Assembly: GCA_038229875.1 (NCBI GenBank)
Contig: JBBROA010000004.1
Span: 1-64,000, forward strand
DNA length: 64,000 bases
Direction of reading: 5' to 3'
DNA from: JALYUA01 sp038229875
GTDB taxonomy: Bacteria; Acidobacteriota; Thermoanaerobaculia; UBA5066; Gp7-AA6
The translations under genes and the position numbers were made by a program. The notes under the pieces are model-generated. The model did no database searches, was not told the origin of the DNA, and was given only the letters and a program-made list of their open reading frames with translations. Numbering within the stretch: the first letter of the stretch is position 1; every line of letters begins with the position of its first letter. Of this stretch, positions 35,421-42,331 are shown one piece after another.

Positions 35421-35960
35421 ATGCTCCGCCGCTCACCGTCACGCCCCTGGAAAGCCGCCGCTGCCGCTCTGCTCGCGGCGGGCGTTCTCTGCGCGCAGGA
35501 CTTCACCGAGTGGGTCCTCTTTTCGCCGCCGAAGGCTCGATTTTCCGTCCGCCTTCCCGGCACTCCGTCGCAACAGGTGGACGCGGCGACGGGAACGCAC
35601 AGTTTCGAGCTGCGCTCGGGCGATCAGCGGACGATGGTCTCGTGGACGGATCTCCCGAAACCTGCCCGCGGGCAGAAAGCCGCGAAACCCGAGCAGGTGC
35701 TCGAAGAGACGCGCGACCGCTTCCTGAAGCTCCTACCGGACTCGAAGCTGATCTCCTCCGGCCCCGCGACCGTCGGGGGATCTCCCGGGATCGTCTGGGT
35801 CCTCGAGACGAATCCGGAAAACCGCGGAGCACTCCGGATGAAGGGCGCCGCGGCCGTCTCGAAGGGGCGCGTCTTCACGCTCGGCCGCATGGCCGGCCGG
35901 TACGGCTTCGACGAGGACGCGGCAGACCGCTGGATGGCGACCTTTCAGATCCTGAAATAA
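35421..35960 (+). CDS. Exported protein of unknown function
   Basis: A 179-residue protein with a signal peptide (residues 1-25, ending VLCAQ). The mature part begins DFTEWVLFSPPKARFSVRLPG and contains ATGTHSFELRSGDQRTMVSW and a C-terminal DEDAADRWMATFQIL. This resembles small secreted proteins that carry a PsbP/Mog1-like fold, but no firm assignment is possible. It precedes a cupin gene by 68 bp. Confidence 0.75.
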   Translation: MLRRSPSRPWKAAAAALLAAGVLCAQDFTEWVLFSPPKARFSVRLPGTPSQQVDAATGTHSFELRSGDQRTMVSWTDLPKPARGQKAAKPEQVLEETRDRFLKLLPDSKLISSGPATVGGSPGIVWVLETNPENRGALRMKGAAAVSKGRVFTLGRMAGRYGFDEDAADRWMATFQILK

Positions 35961-36028
35961 GACGGCGAACGAGCGACCCCGCGCGGTCTCGGCGCTCTAC
36001 CGCTCTACCAGTCCGCGGAGATGAACGG

Positions 36029-36385
36029 ATGATCGACGTGGTGCTGAAACGTTTCGAAGCTCCCGATGAGACGCGGACGTTCGCGAAAAGCCGCTTCGAG
36101 ACCGTGCGGCTCGGGGGAATGACGATCGGCCGCGCGACGTACGAACCCGGCTGGAAGTGGTCGGAGCACGTCGGCCGCGACCTCGGCCAGTCTCGATGTG
36201 CGGTGGGCCACGTCGGCATGGTCGTCTCAGGCGCGGCGGTCGCCGCGTTCGAGAACGGCCAGGTGACCGATCTTCGGGCCGGAAGTCTGTTCGCGATCCC
36301 CGCGATCCCGCACGACAGCTGGGTCGTCGGATCCGAGCCGTACGTCTCGCTGCATTTTCTGGGTGCGGAGACGTACACGCGCTGA
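36029..36385 (+). CDS. Cupin-domain protein
   Basis: A 118-residue single-domain beta-barrel. The two cupin motifs are loosely conserved (ATYEPGWKWSEHVGRDL and LRAGSLFAIPAIPHDSWVVG). Some metal ligands are present (His in the first motif, His in PAIPHDSW). Function unknown; perhaps a sensor or small isomerase. The first ATG (36,021) is out of frame; the correct one is 36,029. Confidence 0.85.
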   Translation: MIDVVLKRFEAPDETRTFAKSRFETVRLGGMTIGRATYEPGWKWSEHVGRDLGQSRCAVGHVGMVVSGAAVAAFENGQVTDLRAGSLFAIPAIPHDSWVVGSEPYVSLHFLGAETYTR

Positions 36386-36467
36386 ATGGGTTTCAAGGGT
36401 AAGAGGCCCGGTGTGAGGCGTCCGTGAGGCGTCCGTAAGCCGGTCTGAGAAGCGGAGGCACGACGAC

Positions 36468-36953
36468 ATGACCGAATCCGACGGCGTCCGCGAGCTCCTT
36501 CGCCATGCCGTGGCGACGCTCGCGTACCGGGGCGGGAAAGCCGTGCGTGGCGCGCCTGCGGGTTTCTCCGCCTTTCGACCGCAGGAGGGGACGCGCACGC
36601 CGGGGGACATCCTCGCTCACATCGGAGACCTCCTCGACTGGTCCGTTTCCCTGCTGGGCGGAGAGCGCGTCTGGAAGGAGACGCCGCCGGCGGCCTGGGA
36701 CTCGGACGTGCAGAGGTTCTTCCGGGGGCTCGCGGAGCTCGATCGCGTACTCACCTCGACGGACTTCGCGGGTTGTCCCGCGGAGAAGCTATTTCAGGGT
36801 CCCGTCGCCGACGCCCTCACGCACGTCGGCCAGATCGTGATATTGCGCCGCCTCGCGGGGAGTCCGATGCGCTCCGAGAGCTATTTCAAAGCGGACATCG
36901 CCGTGGGCCGCATCGGTCCCGAACAGACCCCTCCGCGTCTCGAGTTCGACTGA
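36468..36953 (+). CDS. DinB-family four-helix protein
   Basis: A 161-residue protein. GTRTPGDILAHIGDLLDWSV and DALTHVGQIVILRRLAGSPM give the metal-binding histidine pattern of DinB. The segment SYFKADIAVGRIGPEQTPPR follows. Function is unknown; related to the other DinB genes only at family level. Confidence 0.87.
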   Translation: MTESDGVRELLRHAVATLAYRGGKAVRGAPAGFSAFRPQEGTRTPGDILAHIGDLLDWSVSLLGGERVWKETPPAAWDSDVQRFFRGLAELDRVLTSTDFAGCPAEKLFQGPVADALTHVGQIVILRRLAGSPMRSESYFKADIAVGRIGPEQTPPRLEFD

Positions 36954-37023
36954 CGGATTTCTCCCGGCTCCGCCGCTGTTCTTCCCTCTGAAATAATCGA
37001 AAGACAGGAAGCCGGAGCAACCC

Positions 37024-37716
37024 ATGGCGGAAACGGATCTCGAGCTCTTCGAGGCGGTGAAGTCCGGCCGTCAGGCCGAGGTGGAAGCGCTGCTCGACTT
37101 GGACCGGCGGCTTCTCGCGGCGCGAGTCCCCAACGGTCCTTCGGCGATATTGCTCGCGGCCTACTACCGGCATCCCGAGGTCGCCGAAGTCTTCGTCGCG
37201 CGCGGCGCGGCGCTCGACGTGTTCGAAGCGTCCGCGTTCGGAAAGGTCGATCTCCTCCGGCGGTTGCTCGAGGAGGACCCGTCCCGGGTGAATGCCTGGT
37301 CCCCGGACGGCTTCTTCCCGCTCGGGCTCGCGGCGTTCTTCGGCCACCCCGAGGCCGTTCGGATTCTCCTCGCGGCGGGCGCGGACGTGTCGGCGACCGC
37401 GAAGAACGCGATGCGCGTGCAGTCGCTGCACGCGGCCGCCGCTTCCCACAATCCGGTCTCGGTCCGTCTGCTCCTCGAGGCGGGCGCCGATCCAAACGCG
37501 GTTCAGCAGGCCGGCTATGTCGCCCTCCACGAGGCGGCGGGCGAAGGGGACATCGCGCTCGTGCAGTTACTGGTGGCGCACGGCGCTCGGACGGACGCCC
37601 GCGCCGAGGATGGAAGAACGGCTGCGGAGATGGCGCGGGCAAAGGGGCATGCCGCCGTGGCGGAGTTGCTGGAGTCGCGACCGCGAATCGCGAATCGCGA
37701 ATCGCGAATCGGATGA
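37024..37716 (+). CDS. Ankyrin-repeat protein
   Basis: A 230-residue protein of about six ankyrin repeats (for example PLGLAAFFGHPEAVRILLAA and VALHEAAGEGDIALVQLLVA). No signal peptide, so a cytosolic protein-interaction scaffold. The last 10 codons are encoded by a 7-bp tandem repeat (CGCGAAT x4), which gives the odd tail RIANRESRIG; copy-number change would shift the frame and alter the C-terminus. Confidence 0.9.
   Translation: MAETDLELFEAVKSGRQAEVEALLDLDRRLLAARVPNGPSAILLAAYYRHPEVAEVFVARGAALDVFEASAFGKVDLLRRLLEEDPSRVNAWSPDGFFPLGLAAFFGHPEAVRILLAAGADVSATAKNAMRVQSLHAAAASHNPVSVRLLLEAGADPNAVQQAGYVALHEAAGEGDIALVQLLVAHGARTDARAEDGRTAAEMARAKGHAAVAELLESRPRIANRESRIG
37682..37709. repeat. Heptanucleotide tandem repeat (CGCGAAT)4
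   Basis: Four exact copies inside the last codons of the ankyrin gene. Seven is not a multiple of three, so slippage changes the reading frame. Confidence 0.85.
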
Positions 37717-37744
37717 TGGCGGTCATCGTGACGGACGATCATTG

Positions 37745-38113
37745 ATGACGGCGCTTCCGGCCCCGCGTCCGTCCGCGATGTCGGCGCTCTTCGCCGGCCG
37801 CGATCCCGCGATCTTCACTCTCTTCGAGCTGCTCGAGAACCTCGTTCGTCGAAGCGGACCCTTCAAGGTCGTGGCAGACAAGTCCCGGATCGTCTTCGAA
37901 GCCCGGCGGCCTTTCCTGATCGTCTCTCCCCGTCAGATGCATCTGATCGGACAGCTCGTCCTCGACCGCCGGCTGCCCCATCCGCGGTTCCAGAAGATCG
38001 GCACGACTCCGGAAGGCCGCGTCGCGCACCACTTCTGCCTGGAGCGCCCCGACGAGCTCGACGCGCAGTTCGAGGAGTGGATCCGCGAGGCCTACGCCAT
38101 CGGAAGCGCGTGA
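37745..38113 (+). CDS. DUF5655-like protein
   Basis: A 122-residue protein: LFELLENLVRRSGPFKVVADK, ARRPFLIVSPRQMHLIGQLV and a C-terminal GRVAHHFCLERPDELDAQFE. The arrangement resembles DUF5655, a small domain in predicted nucleic-acid or transport-related proteins of unknown function. 28 bp after the ankyrin gene, so probably co-transcribed. Confidence 0.65.
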   Translation: MTALPAPRPSAMSALFAGRDPAIFTLFELLENLVRRSGPFKVVADKSRIVFEARRPFLIVSPRQMHLIGQLVLDRRLPHPRFQKIGTTPEGRVAHHFCLERPDELDAQFEEWIREAYAIGSA

Positions 38114-38194
38114 CGTCGCCGCTTTGCTTCGCCCCGTAACGGCCGTCTGAATCCCGCCTCGCAGGCGCGCTCTATTTGCGGAGGAGGTGCGGCA

Positions 38195-38677
38195 ATGACG
38201 GACTTCGATCGTCTCTTCTCCTACGAGCACTGGGCCAATCGCGAGGCGCTCGCGTCGGTTCGAGCCGCAGGCTCTCCTCCAGAGAAGGCCCGGAAGATCC
38301 TCGGGCACCTCGTCGGAACGGGCCGCCTCTGGTTGTCGCGCATCGAAGGGACGGAGAAGCCCGCGATCTGGCCCGACCTTTCGGTCGACGAGTGCGCGGC
38401 GGGTTTCGACGACCTCGCCGTCCGGTGGGCCGCGCTTCTGAGCCGGCCGACGCCGGAAGATCTGTCGCGCGTCGCGACCTACACGAACAGCAAGGGAGAG
38501 CCGTGGTCGAGTTCCGTGTCTGACATCCTGACGCACGTCGTTTTTCATTCCGCGTACCACCGCGGCCAGATCGCGACCGTGATGCGCGAGGCGGGATTCG
38601 AGCCCGCGTACACGGACTTCATCGAGGCGGCGCGGCGGGGGAGGCTTGACCGGACCCGGACTTCGCCGTCTGCGTAG
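38195..38677 (+). CDS. DinB-family four-helix protein
   Basis: A 160-residue DinB protein and the clearest of the set: FDRLFSYEHWANREALASVR, ILGHLVGTGRLWLSRIEG and HVVFHSAYHRGQIATVMREAG contain the three metal-ligand histidines. GGAGGAGG stands 10 bp before the ATG. Function unknown. Confidence 0.92.
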   Translation: MTDFDRLFSYEHWANREALASVRAAGSPPEKARKILGHLVGTGRLWLSRIEGTEKPAIWPDLSVDECAAGFDDLAVRWAALLSRPTPEDLSRVATYTNSKGEPWSSSVSDILTHVVFHSAYHRGQIATVMREAGFEPAYTDFIEAARRGRLDRTRTSPSA

Positions 38678-38761
38678 GGAGACCGGCGGCTCGCCCCCTG
38701 GACACATTTAAGGCGGAAGGTTTGCCCCAGGGGCGCGAGGCGTAGCCGCCGCTTCACCCAA

Positions 38762-38786
38762 CCCTCTCCCGGGCACGGGGAGAGGG
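38762..38786. repeat. Interspersed palindrome B, copy 2
   Basis: CCCTCTCCC-7 nt-GGGAGAGGG. The right arm ends exactly one base before the 8-bp target duplication of the IS1-type element, so the element inserted at the edge of this palindrome. Confidence 0.7.
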
Positions 38787-38794
38787 ATAGACCG
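38787..38794. repeat. Target-site duplication, left (ATAGACCG)
   Basis: The 8-bp sequence ATAGACCG is repeated exactly at 42,289-42,296, directly outside both terminal inverted repeats. An 8- to 9-bp duplication is typical of IS1-family insertion. Confidence 0.9.
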
Positions 38795-38812
38795 GGTAGT
38801 GGTCTAGTTTGA
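38795..38812 (+). repeat. Left terminal inverted repeat
   Basis: GGTAGTGGTCTAGTTTGA, the exact reverse complement of 42,271-42,288. The opening GGTAGTG resembles the GGTAATG-type ends of other IS1-family elements. Confidence 0.92.
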
Positions 38813-38813
38813 G

Positions 38814-40298
38814 CTAGGCGAGCTTGCGGGCGAGCTGTTCCTCAAGGATTTCGGTCACGGTCAAGGGGATGATGATCCTGCCCGAACGACGGAAGAAGCC
38901 ATCGACTTCTTTCAGCGCGTCAGACGTGAAATCGAAGGCCACGAAGAAGCCCTTCTTCCTTTCCTCTCGGATCATGGCGGCCTCGAAGCTGTCTATGTCT
39001 GGCCGTCCCGCCCGATCCTTCTGCTTCACCTGGATGGGATACCAGTCGTCCATGAAGCCGAGTCCTGCCGTCTCGCCGTCCCGGACCTCGCTGGCCTTCT
39101 TCGGAGTGGCCGAGACGGGGAAAACTCGACCGTCAATCCCCATGTCTCCGACTTGAGCCTTGTTCGGGATTCCGCCGAGCGCGATGACCGCCCAGTTCTC
39201 AAACTCAAATGGCGGGATTTTGCGGAGCTGCGACTCGCTCCACGGCAGATCACGCACGACGAAGCCGCGTCCGGCCTTCCAGAGTTTCTCGTCCTCGCGC
39301 AAGGTAGTCTGATCGCGAAGCCTCTTCGCCATGACGCGGCAGGCGGTCGGGGAAACGTCGATCCCGATCCACTGCCGCTTGAGGTTCTCCGCCGCAAGTA
39401 GGGCGGTCCCACAACCGCAGAAGGCGTCGAGCACAACGTCATTCTCGTTTGTGCTCGCCCGGACGATCCGGTCGAGAAGTGCGAGCGGCTTTTGTGTCGG
39501 GTAGCCGAGACGTTCCGCCGCCTGTGAGTTGATCGGAGGGATGTCAGTCCAGATCGAATCGATTGATTTTCCCTCCTGCTCGTCAAGGAATCGCTTAAAG
39601 CGCGGAACGGCCCCCGGTCGAGGTTGCACGATCAGGCCTTTCTCATACGCCTCCTGCATCCGCTCTCTCGTCCAGCGCCAGACGCGGGTAACGCCGAGGA
39701 ATTCGTAGGTTAGGTTGGGGCGGTCAGCCGCCGGATTGAGAAGACTCGTGAGTTGATACCGCCGATCTTCGGCATCGCGTAACGAGTATTTCGCGTCGGT
39801 CTTGTTATCCAAGTTGGCGGCGTCGTACCTGATGTAGGGTCTGTTGAAGGTTAGCTCGGCTCCGCCGCCGTAATAGAAGATCGAGTCGTGATTGTTTGGA
39901 AAGCCGGTATACGCGAGCCCCTTCGAGAGGTTGCGCCGCCAGATGATCTCGGTGTGAAACTGGTTCTCCCCAAAAATCTGGTCGAGCATGACCTTGACGT
40001 AGTGGCTCGCGTGCCAGTCACAGTGGTAGTAAAACGAGCCGGTCGGTTTCAGCACGCGGGCCAGCTCGACGCAGCGCGGGCGCATGTAGTCGATGTAAGC
40101 GCGCGTCGGTTCGTGGCGATCCTCGAACGCGCGTTTCTATTTGGTCTCGCCCCAGAAGACTTCGTAATTGCGGTTGGAGTTGAACGGCGGGTCGATGTAG
40201 ACCAGATCGACGCAGCCGTCTGGGAGCTTCCGAAGCTGATCGAGGCAGTCCCCGCAGTAGATGACGCGGGTATCAACGAGAGCAGAGCGTCTGGTCAA
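38814..40298 (-). pseudogene. DNA methyltransferase-Mrr-like nuclease fusion interrupted by an amber codon
   Basis: The full reading (494 codons from TTG 40,298) is a beta-class amino-methyltransferase: motif IV DPPF at residues 36-39 (VYIDPPFNSNRNYEVFWGE), then motif I DAFCGCGTALLAAENLK near the C-terminal side. A PD-(D/E)xK Mrr-like domain follows (GDMGIDGRVFP ... WYPIQVKQKDRAGRPD). Codon 54 is TAG (40,139-40,137) where a Glu codon is expected (GETK-stop-KRAFEDRHE), separating the catalytic DPPF from the rest. The remaining 423-codon reading starts at ATG 40,085. As written it cannot make an active methyltransferase. The stop codon ends 1 bp from the left inverted repeat. Confidence 0.82.
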
Positions 40299-40321
40299 GA
40301 TCTGGTCGGCAGTCTAGCAAA

Positions 40322-41182
40322 TCAGGCCGTCCTAGCTAATGGCGTCCGCTCGGCCAGCGAGACTAAATCCTCGACGCTCCAAAGGGTTTTGCTCAACCCT
40401 GCTGCCATCGCGGGGGAGCATCGGAGCGTCTTGTGCATCCGGCAGAAGTTGTAGTGCGTGAACTGAATCGCGAGCGCGAAGCAGTGATTCTCGAACTTCT
40501 TCGAGAAGCCATTCGTTAGGCGGGTGAAGCGCCGGTTGCCCATGCGGATCGTCAGGTTCGCCCGCTCAACGAAGCTGGTCGAAATGTTCTGGTCCCTGGG
40601 CGCGCCGAGAACCGGGATCTTTTCCAGTCCCACCAACCGCCCTGGCGAATAACGGGTTTCTGGCTGCCCGTCGTTTCCACAAGGACCGTAAGTCTTCAAC
40701 AACACGCCGTAGTCAATTCCCCGCGTCGGAAACTTCTCGATGATCGCAGAGAGATACGCCGAGCGCCCGTCCGTCGTAAGTTGGACGCGGCCCGCGAGCC
40801 GTTCCGCAAGGTCGCCGATGAAGACGCGGGCATCATCGAGCGTCCGCTGTCCGACGTGCCAGGAGATCATCAGCTTGGAATCCGCGTCGAGCGCCGTCCA
40901 CGTCCAGATGGAGCCAACGTCGCGGCGGGCGCGCATTTCGGCGGGAAGGTTCCGGTCCTTCGCGTAGCAGAAGGACCAAAGCTCATCGCATTGAACCTTC
41001 TCCGAGTTGACCTGTCTAACCGTCGAATCGTGGTAAGCGAGGCAGGCTGAGCCAACATCGCTAAGGAGTTTCAGGACCGTCATTTTCGCAACGCCCGTCA
41101 TACGGCACGTCGCGTTGATCGACGTGCCCTCGACAAGAGCGGCGATCACCTGGGCGCGTTGTTCAGTGCTCAGCTTGTTCAT
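40322..41182 (-). CDS. IS1-family transposase, single ORF
   Basis: A 286-residue DDE transposase. An N-terminal HTH (TSINATCRMTGVAKMTVLKL) is followed by the catalytic residues Asp66 (CDELWSF, compare IS1 VDEMWGY), Asp138 (TTDGRSAY, compare MTDGWPLY) and Glu206 (FVERANLTIRMGNRR, compare RIERHNLNLRQ). The ending TRLTNGFSKKFENHCFALAI is also IS1-like. Unlike classical IS1 it needs no frameshift between InsA and InsB. It appears intact and lies 23 bp upstream of the methyltransferase fusion on the same strand. Confidence 0.92.
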   Translation of the reverse strand: MNKLSTEQRAQVIAALVEGTSINATCRMTGVAKMTVLKLLSDVGSACLAYHDSTVRQVNSEKVQCDELWSFCYAKDRNLPAEMRARRDVGSIWTWTALDADSKLMISWHVGQRTLDDARVFIGDLAERLAGRVQLTTDGRSAYLSAIIEKFPTRGIDYGVLLKTYGPCGNDGQPETRYSPGRLVGLEKIPVLGAPRDQNISTSFVERANLTIRMGNRRFTRLTNGFSKKFENHCFALAIQFTHYNFCRMHKTLRCSPAMAAGLSKTLWSVEDLVSLAERTPLARTA

Positions 41183-41195
41183 GGGAATAGTATGC

Positions 41196-41320
41196 TTGAG
41201 CGGTCAAGTATAGTCAAGTAGAATGTCGGGGCCGAGAGACGGAGCGCGCCTGGCAAGGGACAACGCTCCGGCCCTCTGGAAAAAACCCCTTCTTGATCTT
41301 GGGGGCGGGCGAGGTAGAAT
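41196..41320 (+). promoter_or_regulatory. Candidate promoters for a plus-strand RNA inside the element
   Basis: Two sigma70-like pairs face rightward: TTGAGC (41,196) with 17 bp to TAGAAT (41,219), and TTGATC (41,293) with 16 bp to TAGAAT (41,315). The first overlaps a CTTGA/TCAAG inverted repeat and a GTCAAGTA direct repeat just upstream of the transposase start, which could also be its operator. Downstream on the plus strand is a hairpin-T-tract terminator at 41,454-41,502. Confidence 0.35.
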
Positions 41321-41368
41321 ATGGATGAAGCCGTGCTCGGGTCGCGTAGTGGCCTCCTGGGCTCGGGT

Positions 41369-41439
41369 TGGTGGAGCTAGTCGGAGTCGAACCGACCGGA
41401 ATCGGGTCCAGAAGCCTCTTCCGGCAACCTGCTAGCCCC
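41369..41439 (-). ncRNA. tRNA-like structure within the mobile element
   Basis: Reading the minus strand from 41,439: a 7-bp acceptor stem GGGGCTA/TAGCTCC (one G-U pair), a canonical T-arm GTCGG-TTCGACT-CCGAC, discriminator A and an encoded CCA. The middle is only 36 nt and forms either CCGGA/TCTGG or CCGGAA/TTCCGG hairpins. There is no normal D-arm and no anticodon loop with U33. So it is not a standard tRNA: a degenerate tRNA or a tRNA-mimic. Confidence 0.45.
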
Positions 41440-41453
41440 GCTTAGTTCTCAAA

Positions 41454-41502
41454 GAGGAGTCGAGGCGGTCTTGACCGGCAGCCTCGACTCCTCTTCCTTT
41501 TT
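41454..41502 (+). terminator. Strong hairpin with T-tract
   Basis: A perfect 13-bp inverted repeat, GAGGAGTCGAGGC / GCCTCGACTCCTC, with a 14-nt loop, followed on the plus strand by TTCCTTTTT. It also lies 7 bp beyond the stop of the minus-strand winged-helix gene, so it may terminate in both directions. Confidence 0.7.
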
Positions 41503-41508
41503 GATTGG

Positions 41509-41916
41509 CTATTGCCTCCTCTGATCCAACAGGCCAAACGTGCTCGGCGCAGGTCGGTAGAAAATCCTCTTCAGCTTGACGTACCTGGACAGGCCGCCTA
41601 CGAGCGTGTTTTTCTTGGTCCGGTGACCTCCGGCCTCTAGCCGTTTGAGAATCTCTTGGATCTTGAGCGGCCTTCCGGCCTCCCGCAAGATCGCGACGGT
41701 CAGGCCGATGCCGGAAGTGGGGACGATCTCTCGGCCATCCCGAGAGAGCTCGATGGCGGGCGCGGCCTTTTCTTGGGTCTTTCTCGAAACTGCGGGCACT
41801 TGGCCGCTCGCCGCCCCTCGGTCGGTCAATTCCCCGCGGGCTTCATCCAGTTCTTTTTGAAGCTGCGCTATCTGCGCCTTCTTGTGGCGAATAAGATCGA
41901 TCAAAGTCTCTGACAT
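41509..41916 (-). CDS. Coiled-coil plus winged-helix protein, element passenger
   Basis: A 135-residue protein. Residues ~3-32 form a heptad-rich coiled coil (LIRHKKAQIAQLQKELDEA), then a flexible linker. Residues ~70-130 are a winged-helix resembling HARE-HTH domains (LTVAILREAGRPLKIQEILK, TKKNTLVGGLSRYVKLK, IFYRPAPSTFGLL). It probably binds DNA, perhaps regulating or helping the transposase or the methyltransferase-nuclease. Family-level assignment only. Confidence 0.75.
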   Translation of the reverse strand: MSETLIDLIRHKKAQIAQLQKELDEARGELTDRGAASGQVPAVSRKTQEKAAPAIELSRDGREIVPTSGIGLTVAILREAGRPLKIQEILKRLEAGGHRTKKNTLVGGLSRYVKLKRIFYRPAPSTFGLLDQRRQ

Positions 41917-41978
41917 GCAACTACTCTATGCCCTCTGCGATCCGAGCGCAAGAGCTACTGCATCGAAACTGTGATCGG

Positions 41979-42221
41979 CTACGAACTGTTGGGTTTACGG
42001 AGTTTAGCCCAGCGTGTGCGAGCGGCGTCCTTCGCTATTTCTCTTTTTCGCTCAGTTGAAAGGGCTGCCGCACGCGCCTTTCCACCCTTTAGCCCCCCCA
42101 GCCGCCCAAGAGCTACGGCTGCCGGATTCTTCTCGGGGAGTGCGTCGCGCGTCACGCTGTCTAAGATACGTTTCGCGGCCTGATTCTCGTCCTCTGGGGG
42201 CGTCCTTGACCGCTTAGGCAT
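41979..42221 (-). CDS. Small basic protein, element passenger
   Basis: An 80-residue, Lys/Arg/Ala-rich protein with the repeated-looking motif NPAAVALGRLGGLKGGKARA and TERKREIAKDAARTRWAKL. Proteins of this pattern recur on mobile DNA and plasmids; function is unknown, and nucleic-acid binding is plausible from the charge. Starts at ATG 42,221, 50 bp inside the right inverted repeat. Confidence 0.75.
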   Translation of the reverse strand: MPKRSRTPPEDENQAAKRILDSVTRDALPEKNPAAVALGRLGGLKGGKARAAALSTERKREIAKDAARTRWAKLRKPNSS

Positions 42222-42270
42222 GGCCTCACGGTAGCACCGGGGCGGGAGCTGGGGCAAGGGGGCCGACAGG

Positions 42271-42288
42271 TCAAACTAGACCACTACC
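42271..42288 (-). repeat. Right terminal inverted repeat
   Basis: TCAAACTAGACCACTACC, the exact reverse complement of the left end at 38,795-38,812. Confidence 0.92.
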
Positions 42289-42296
42289 ATAGACCG
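42289..42296. repeat. Target-site duplication, right (ATAGACCG)
   Basis: Exact copy of 38,787-38,794. The next bases are TTGACT, a possible -35 box of the dnaE2 promoter. Confidence 0.9.
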
Positions 42297-42326
42297 TTGA
42301 CTTACGCCCCTTTTACGCCATAAGTT
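42297..42326 (+). promoter_or_regulatory. Possible dnaE2 promoter abutting the insertion
   Basis: TTGACT at 42,297-42,302 and TAAGTT 18 bp later form a weak sigma70-like pair just before the GTG start. Sequences that normally lie further upstream, such as a damage-response operator, would now be 3.5 kb away because of the inserted element. Confidence 0.35.
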
Positions 42327-42331
42327 CAGGT

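Larger units (their letters stand above)
38795..42288. mobile_element. IS1-family element with passenger genes, 3,494 bp
   Basis: The ends are a perfect 18-bp inverted repeat, GGTAGTGGTCTAGTTTGA, flanked by an 8-bp duplication. Inside, all on the minus strand, lie a small basic protein, a coiled-coil/winged-helix protein, a structured non-coding region, a single-ORF IS1-like transposase and a methyltransferase-Mrr fusion with a premature stop. IS1 elements are usually 0.7-1.2 kb, so the extra 2.3 kb are passengers. The intact ends and exact duplication point to a recent insertion. Confidence 0.9.

Noticed and set aside
41369..41439. Ordinary tRNA gene
   Set aside because: The acceptor and T-arms fit but the central part is too short, with no D-arm and no anticodon loop with U33; reported only as tRNA-like.
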